From positions 460,284 through 524,283 of the forward strand of contig NZ_CABVHJ010000002.1 of assembly GCF_902497745.1 (NCBI RefSeq): a DNA stretch of 64,000 nt. The letters run 5' to 3'. The notes beneath the pieces are model-generated. The model saw nothing but the letters and a program-made list of their open reading frames with translations, searched no databases and was not told where the DNA came from. Of the stretch, positions 59,581-64,000 are shown one piece after another (position 1 is the stretch's first letter; each line of letters starts with the position of its first letter). The position numbers and the translations under genes are program-made. This DNA comes from Pseudomonas fluorescens (GTDB lineage Bacteria; Pseudomonadota; Gammaproteobacteria; Pseudomonadales; Pseudomonadaceae).

Positions 59581-60150
59581 TTAGCTCGGGGTAATGGCTT
59601 GTTGTAGATCTGCTGCTGACAGCCGCTCAGCATCTTCCAGTGTTTGTCGTAAAGCCGCCGTCAGACGCTTTTCGATTTGCCATGGATCAGACAGCGAGGC
59701 CAGTTCAGGCGATAGCTGTGGCGCCATTCCAAGCAAAAGATCGCGCAGTAAGCGACCGGCGTTATAGGCCGCATCTTCGACCGCTTTGCGCTCTACCAAG
59801 GTGCCTTGGGCTTTAAGGAAGTTGTTTTTTTCCTGAAGCGACAGGTAGTGCTCACGAAGCGCGCGTGACTTTTGAAAGTCGGGTACCTGACCAGAGGGGT
59901 CATCTACAAAGTCTGCGATGACTATTTCCAGCGGTGGCTGATCACCCCGCTTCGGGCGATTGCGCTCATGTCGAGCGGCGACGGCGGCCTTGCTCGGGTC
60001 GCTCGTCATGGCCAGAAGCTTCTCGCTGGCCTCCACATCAATCTTCCCGGCAGCGTTCAGAACCAGTCGTTCATTCTTGACCAGCTTGCCGACGTACTGC
60101 CTCGACCACCCCTTCAGCTCGCAGTACTCCTTGCGAGTTACAAAAGCCAT
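59581..60150 (-). CDS. Terminase small subunit (Nu1-like)
   Basis: A 189-residue DNA-recognition subunit. The N-terminal winged helix is VTRKEYCELKGWSRQYVGKLVKNERLVLNAAGKIDVEASEKLL, as in Nu1. A coiled coil follows (REHYLSLQEKNNFLKAQGTLVERKAVEDAAYNAGRLLRDLLLG). The C-terminus would bind the large subunit. It should bind near cos; a cluster of TGTCAAC repeats begins 31 bases upstream of its ATG. Confidence 0.88.
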   Translation of the reverse strand: MAFVTRKEYCELKGWSRQYVGKLVKNERLVLNAAGKIDVEASEKLLAMTSDPSKAAVAARHERNRPKRGDQPPLEIVIADFVDDPSGQVPDFQKSRALREHYLSLQEKNNFLKAQGTLVERKAVEDAAYNAGRLLRDLLLGMAPQLSPELASLSDPWQIEKRLTAALRQTLEDAERLSAADLQQAITPS

Positions 60151-60179
60151 GCGGCCTCCATCGTCGTGGCTTGTTAAGC

Positions 60180-60207
60180 CTGTCAACTAACCCGGCTTAG
60201 TTGACAG
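60180..60207. promoter_or_regulatory. Perfect inverted repeat CTGTCAACTAA upstream of terminase
   Basis: CTGTCAACTAA-CCCGGC-TTAGTTGACAG is a perfect 11-bp inverted repeat with a 6-bp spacer. It lies 30 bases before the terminase small subunit ATG (minus strand). It shares its unit with the direct repeats at 60353-60381. It is a candidate terminase-binding (cosB) or repressor-operator site. Confidence 0.7.
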
Positions 60208-60352
60208 ACCTTCCGACCATTGCGCCGGGGTTGCTGTTTAAGAAAATGAACAGGCATGAAAAGGCTATACAGCCCAATAGAACCGGGGGTTACTTCACTA
60301 CAAAACACTGTTTGGATCACGCGAACCCTGTCGCTGGAAACACAGAATTTCT

Positions 60353-60381
60353 TGTCAACCTGTCAACCACTGTCAACTAAC
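60353..60381. repeat. Three tandem TGTCAAC direct repeats
   Basis: TGTCAACC (60353), TGTCAACCAC (60361) and TGTCAACTAAC (60371) follow one another with 8- and 10-bp periods. The third copy equals the arm of the inverted repeat at 60180-60207. The 315-bp region 60187-60501 that contains both has no gene I can support, which fits a cos/packaging or operator region. Confidence 0.7.
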
Positions 60382-60501
60382 TTTCCAGCCCTGTGGCTAA
60401 CGCTTTCCCGCGGGTTTCCGACCCCGTACCCTTCGAAAAGGCCCAGGGTCCCCGGCGGTTTTCGGCGCCAGAACGGTGCAACGCTGCTCGTGCAGCTTGA
60501 G

Positions 60502-60837
60502 CTACTCATTGAGTACTCGCTCCCAAGCCATAGCTACACAGGTGATCCACGCCGGTTTGCACGGCCGACACTCCCCACAATCAAGCTCAACCACGGTGTA
60601 ATCAACGGTGTAGAAGCCGTCCCGTTGACGCCATAGCAAAGAGGCCTCATCCACTGCCTGCTTACGATCCTTGGCCTGCAGCTCCACAGTTTCGAAACAC
60701 TTGCTCTCAACGGTTTGACGCTGAAAGACCGCGAGAAAGCGTTCATCCTTGAGCCCCCGCGACTCGCGGCTGTCATCTGCAATGCGAGCAGGCAAAAAAC
60801 GATCAGGGATAAACACTGTGTGCGTGGTCTGGCTCAT
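60502..60837 (-). CDS. Hypothetical phage protein
   Basis: A 111-residue protein: TVFIPDRFLPARIADDSRESRGLKDERFLAVFQRQTVESKCFETVELQAKDRKQAVDEASLLWRQRDGFYTVDYTVVELDCGECRPCKPAW. It has a Cys cluster (CGECRPC) near the C-terminus that could hold a metal. No family recognised. Its ATG follows a hairpin (60862-60877) and a GAGG site, like the late structural genes. Confidence 0.6.
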   Translation of the reverse strand: MSQTTHTVFIPDRFLPARIADDSRESRGLKDERFLAVFQRQTVESKCFETVELQAKDRKQAVDEASLLWRQRDGFYTVDYTVVELDCGECRPCKPAWITCVAMAWERVLNE

Positions 60838-60861
60838 TGGTGCGCCTCATTGACGAAAAAG

Positions 60862-60877
60862 CCCGCAAGGACGCGGG
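60862..60877 (-). terminator. Terminator-like hairpin before the small phage gene
   Basis: CCCGC-GTCCTT-GCGGG on the minus strand is followed by CTTTTTCGTCA, a GAGG site and ATG 60837. It belongs to the same leader type as those before capsid and sheath genes. Confidence 0.55.
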
Positions 60878-60956
60878 TTGTGAAAAATGGACTGATCGTG
60901 ATAACAGCTCTGGTTGGGAGGCATCACTCCGACGCCCTCATAAAAAGGACTTAGAA

Positions 60957-61211
60957 ATGCAACTCGATATCTACCGCGATCAGGCGCTTGAGAAACTTCT
61001 GATCGTGGAGCGCGGCACAGACATCAATCAGCTCACAGGCATAAAGCAGGGCTTTCTAAAGGGCTTGGATCGGCCCAACCAAATCGATAGCGACTTCGAC
61101 AAACTTCCCACCGGCATCAAGCCGGATGAAGTTCTTCAAGCCGTAAATCAACACGGTTTCTTCGCTTCCACGCTCGTAACTCACGTCCGGGAGATCGATC
61201 CGTCCAATTGA
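60957..61211 (+). CDS. Small hypothetical protein on the opposite strand
   Basis: An 84-residue soluble protein: MQLDIYRDQALEKLLIVERGTDINQLTGIKQGFLKGLDRPNQIDSDFDKLPTGIKPDEVLQAVNQHGFF. AAAAAGGACTT precedes the ATG. No family recognised. As one of the few plus-strand genes in the prophage it may be a separately transcribed accessory gene. Confidence 0.55.
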   Translation: MQLDIYRDQALEKLLIVERGTDINQLTGIKQGFLKGLDRPNQIDSDFDKLPTGIKPDEVLQAVNQHGFFASTLVTHVREIDPSN

Positions 61212-61293
61212 CATAGAGCAGTAACGCCGGCGACGAGCGCGGAAACAGTCATCTCTGTTGCCGCCTTGAACTCAGTCGCTGGCGTCTGACTTA

Positions 61294-61677
61294 CTACCCC
61301 TTAAGATCTTTGCGTAGATCCGCCATGTCCTGCATAAGCTGCCCCAGATCCTTGTCCTTGCGTGCCTCTGCCCACCTGAACCAAGCGCGGACCAATACCC
61401 ATGCAGGCAAACCACACACAAAGATCAAGCCCCCGATAGCAATGAGCCCCACGTCGTCGTTTGCCCAGTCGCCAATACCCAACCAGCGCACAACGAAGGC
61501 ACCACCACAAATGCTGGAGACTGTGGTGCTGATCATCGCGACGCAGAACTCACGCACCGTCTTCGGGAGTGTCATCGCCATTACGACAACTGCGGCGAGC
61601 ACAGCAATGAAGCCAAAGGCGCCCAACTTGTACAGTGCAATACCACCAGCGGCGGTGAGTGGACCAGGTTCGGACAT
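61294..61677 (-). CDS. Phage holin-like membrane protein
   Basis: A 127-residue protein with three hydrophobic segments (AFGFIAVLAAVVVMAMTLP; EFCVAMISTTVSSICGGAFVVRWLGIG; VGLIAIGGLIFVCGLPAWVLVRAWF). A charged C-terminal tail follows (RKDKDLGQLMQDMADLRKDLKG). It has the size and topology of class I holins found next to terminases in Pseudomonas phages. It would release the GH19 endolysin encoded at the other end of the late operon. I chose ATG 61677; the frame is open to 61896 without similarity. Confidence 0.75.
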   Translation of the reverse strand: MSEPGPLTAAGGIALYKLGAFGFIAVLAAVVVMAMTLPKTVREFCVAMISTTVSSICGGAFVVRWLGIGDWANDDVGLIAIGGLIFVCGLPAWVLVRAWFRWAEARKDKDLGQLMQDMADLRKDLKG

Positions 61678-61792
61678 ATTGGAGACTCTCATAGGCCACT
61701 CCCGGCCGAGGCCCGGTAGTGCCGGGAATAGATCCGGCTCCAGCAGCACTCCCAGCTCGGAGCGATGGGTGTGGTGGAACCGAAAACGAAAA

Positions 61793-61814
61793 AGCCTCGG
61801 CAAATGCCGAGGCT
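61793..61814 (-). terminator. Intrinsic terminator
   Basis: AGCCTCGG-CATTTG-CCGAGGCT on the minus strand is a perfect eight-pair stem followed by TTTTTCGTTTTCGG. A near-copy of the same hairpin is at 62733-62754. Confidence 0.8.
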
Positions 61815-61912
61815 CAGAAAGGTGCTGGACTACCGTGACAGTCACGGCAATCATGCGAAACGCTGCTTTTTTAGGCATGACAAAATAGCGCCTCAATTAT
61901 CGGGAGTGCGCT

Positions 61913-62107
61913 ATGAACGAAGGACGAAAAATCACTGTGGGCGAGTTGCTTGACTCACTGAGTAGAGAATCAAGGGACACCGAGGTCATCTTTCAGGGCG
62001 GGCTGAACTTCTACCGTTTGAAGCAGCGAGGCGAAGACTTGATTCAGGTTGAGTTCAACGAACCCGTCTCTGACGCGATGAACTACTACTTCAAGCATCA
62101 CAAGTAG
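61913..62107 (+). CDS. Small hypothetical protein
   Basis: A 64-residue soluble protein: MNEGRKITVGELLDSLSRESRDTEVIFQGGLNFYRLKQRGEDLIQVEFNEPVSDAMNYYF. CGGGAGTGCGCT precedes the ATG. No family recognised. It lies on the plus strand inside a prophage arm and ends at a bidirectional terminator shared with the membrane protein at 62153. Confidence 0.6.
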   Translation: MNEGRKITVGELLDSLSRESRDTEVIFQGGLNFYRLKQRGEDLIQVEFNEPVSDAMNYYFKHHK

Positions 62108-62124
62108 AATCGCGACCATAAAAA

Positions 62125-62147
62125 AGCCCAGCTCAGTGGCTGGGCTT
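62125..62147. terminator. Bidirectional terminator between two small genes
   Basis: AAGCCCAG-CTCAGTGG-CTGGGCTT with a six-A tract on the left, so a T tract follows on the minus strand. It sits between the convergent genes ending at 62107 and 62153. Confidence 0.8.
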
Positions 62148-62152
62148 CGCAC

Positions 62153-62518
62153 TCAAGAAACCTGTCGGCTGTTGTGCCAGTAGAGATACGCCAGGCCAAT
62201 CGGTGCAATGAAAATTGCAAACGACCAGCACATCGCCATCGTGAACCCTTTCACCATCAGCATAAGGATGGCGTTGACGAAGAATACGTTCCCGCCCATC
62301 ACGTAGCCTACAACGCTCTCATATACGAACCGAGAGTATGGATACAGCAGCGTACAGATGACCGACATCACAATCAGCCCAGGCTTACCCATCAGGCCGG
62401 TTGGGCTATTGGCAGCGACCGACATAATCAGAATTGTAAACAACGAACCAAAAATGAGCTGCCGGATGTAGTAGCTGGGGGTCAGCCCACCAAAAGTTTT
62501 CGACAAAAACGACTGCAT
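62153..62518 (-). CDS. Small polytopic membrane protein, possible prophage cargo
   Basis: A 121-residue protein with about four hydrophobic segments (YYIRQLIFGSLFTILIMSVAA; GLIVMSVICTLLYPYSRFVY; VFFVNAILMLMVKGFTMAMCW; FAIFIAPIGLAYLYWH). It is low in charge and AT-richer than its neighbours. No family recognised. Its location at the edge of the prophage, with its own terminator, suits an accessory gene expressed from the lysogen, such as a membrane exclusion or immunity factor; that is conjecture. Confidence 0.6.
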   Translation of the reverse strand: MQSFLSKTFGGLTPSYYIRQLIFGSLFTILIMSVAANSPTGLMGKPGLIVMSVICTLLYPYSRFVYESVVGYVMGGNVFFVNAILMLMVKGFTMAMCWSFAIFIAPIGLAYLYWHNSRQVS

Positions 62519-62732
62519 AAGATCCCTCTAAACGTTGATTTTGGTAGTGGCCATCCTAACAGCATCACCCTCTAGAATCAGAACCGGTGATCAAGAATGA
62601 CGCATCCGTAGCGCCACAAATTGAAACTATCGAATAAGTGGCGCGGATCAATCAGGTTTCATTTTCACGCTTCCGAGCGGAGACACCCGGCACATAGTCG
62701 TGGCTCTGCACCGAAAGCTCAAAAAGCGAAAA

Positions 62733-62754
62733 AGCCCCGGCGAATGCCGAGGCT
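62733..62754 (-). terminator. Terminator-like hairpin, near-copy of 61793-61814
   Basis: AGCCTCGG-CATTCG-CCGGGGCT on the minus strand followed by TTTTTCGCTTTTTGAGC. It lies 12 bases from the IS3 element end. The 247-bp interval 62519-62765 has no other feature I can support. Confidence 0.65.
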
Positions 62755-62773
62755 TGGCGTGTGTATGTGGTGG

Positions 62774-63936
<1,163 letters not shown>

Positions 63937-64000
63937 CTGACACCTCGATCTGGCGAGCATTCTCGCCTAAATGGGTGTCCGGTTTCATTAGACCACTACA

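Larger units (their letters stand above)
38264..62765 (-). mobile_element. Prophage, late-gene half (lambda-type head, P2-type contractile tail)
   Basis: A continuous minus-strand late operon runs from the small terminase gene (60150) to a small gene after Rz/Rz1 (38264). The head module is lambda-like: terminase, gpW, portal gpB type, ClpP-like protease, gpD decoration, gpE capsid. The tail is contractile: gpV, W, J, I, fibre, sheath, tube, tape measure, U, X, D. Small accessory genes lie beyond the terminase up to the IS element. No integrase, excisionase, repressor or replication genes are in the window, so the right-hand boundary is outside, and the left boundary is not marked by an obvious att repeat. 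Confidence 0.9.

Noticed and set aside
38264..60150. R-type pyocin (tailocin) instead of a prophage
   Set aside because: Terminase, portal, protease, decoration and capsid genes are all present and intact, so this is a phage with a head.
60892..60907. Second LexA box (CTGATCGTGATAACAG) before the gene at 60957
   Set aside because: The first half-site is CTGA, not CTGT, and the distance to the ATG is about 50 bp; too weak to claim.

Overview
The window reads as chromosome of a fluorescent-group Pseudomonas. The grounds are GC-rich coding, the typical palindromic repeats of that group (GTAGGAGCTGCCG...GATCTTTTGATC and TGTGGGAGCGAGC..GCTCGC pairs), and gene pairs familiar from P. aeruginosa (sulfite reductase/DUF934 next to an orphan ccoN; a phdA/pdtB/exbB2/exbD2-like locus). 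All database comparisons here are from memory; nothing was searched.

Region 1 (1-16.6 kb) is ordinary core and accessory chromosome. It holds a membrane J-domain protein with a DUF3829 partner, a DUF3313 lipoprotein, an exported octaheme cytochrome with a TPR tail, a membrane protein, the DUF934-sulfite/nitrite reductase pair divergent from an orphan cbb3 oxidase subunit I with a small downstream partner, an Asp/Glu racemase, a GNAT acetyltransferase, an Ig-like repeat protein behind a perfect 24-bp palindrome, and a LysR regulator.

Region 2 (16.7-25.8 kb, minus strand) is a nine-gene envelope operon. Its first gene joins a Phd-antitoxin-like segment to the N-terminal domain of an IS5-type transposase. 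Then follow a TpsB/FhaC-type outer-membrane transporter, a DUF2341-LamG-ExbB fusion, ExbD, TonB, a porin with a coiled-coil N-terminus, a periplasmic coiled-coil protein, a YbjN protein and a membrane-anchored PpiC-type prolyl isomerase. The order resembles the P. aeruginosa pdt locus, but no TpsA substrate gene lies beside it. This is the most interesting bacterial system in the window: an apparently proton-motive-force-coupled two-partner secretion locus.

Region 3 (26-36.4 kb) has an exported redox operon (cytochrome c lipoprotein, FAD-dependent sugar-lactone oxidase, PLP-dependent DSD1-type enzyme), an NADP-GAPDH-like aldehyde dehydrogenase, a DUF3302-HlyD-FUSC efflux operon, a DMT exporter divergent from an Lrp/AsnC regulator, a YceK-like lipoprotein, a BI-1 family membrane protein and tRNA-Ser(UGA).

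Region 4 (36.6-62.8 kb) is accessory DNA. A receiver-only response regulator and an SOS-box gene lead into the late half of a myovirus prophage, all on the minus strand. Transcription order is small and large terminase, gpW, portal, ClpP-like protease, decoration protein and capsid (lambda-type head), then tail and baseplate genes, fibre, sheath, tube, a duplicated tail-assembly chaperone with a candidate programmed frameshift, tape measure, gpU/gpX/gpD, endolysin and Rz/Rz1. Integrase, repressor and replication genes are not in the window. Terminator-like hairpins stand directly before the ribosome sites of several late genes, and a cluster of TGTCAAC repeats before the terminase is a candidate cos or operator region.

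Region 5 (62,766-64,000) is an apparently complete IS3-family element whose outer end coincides with the window edge.
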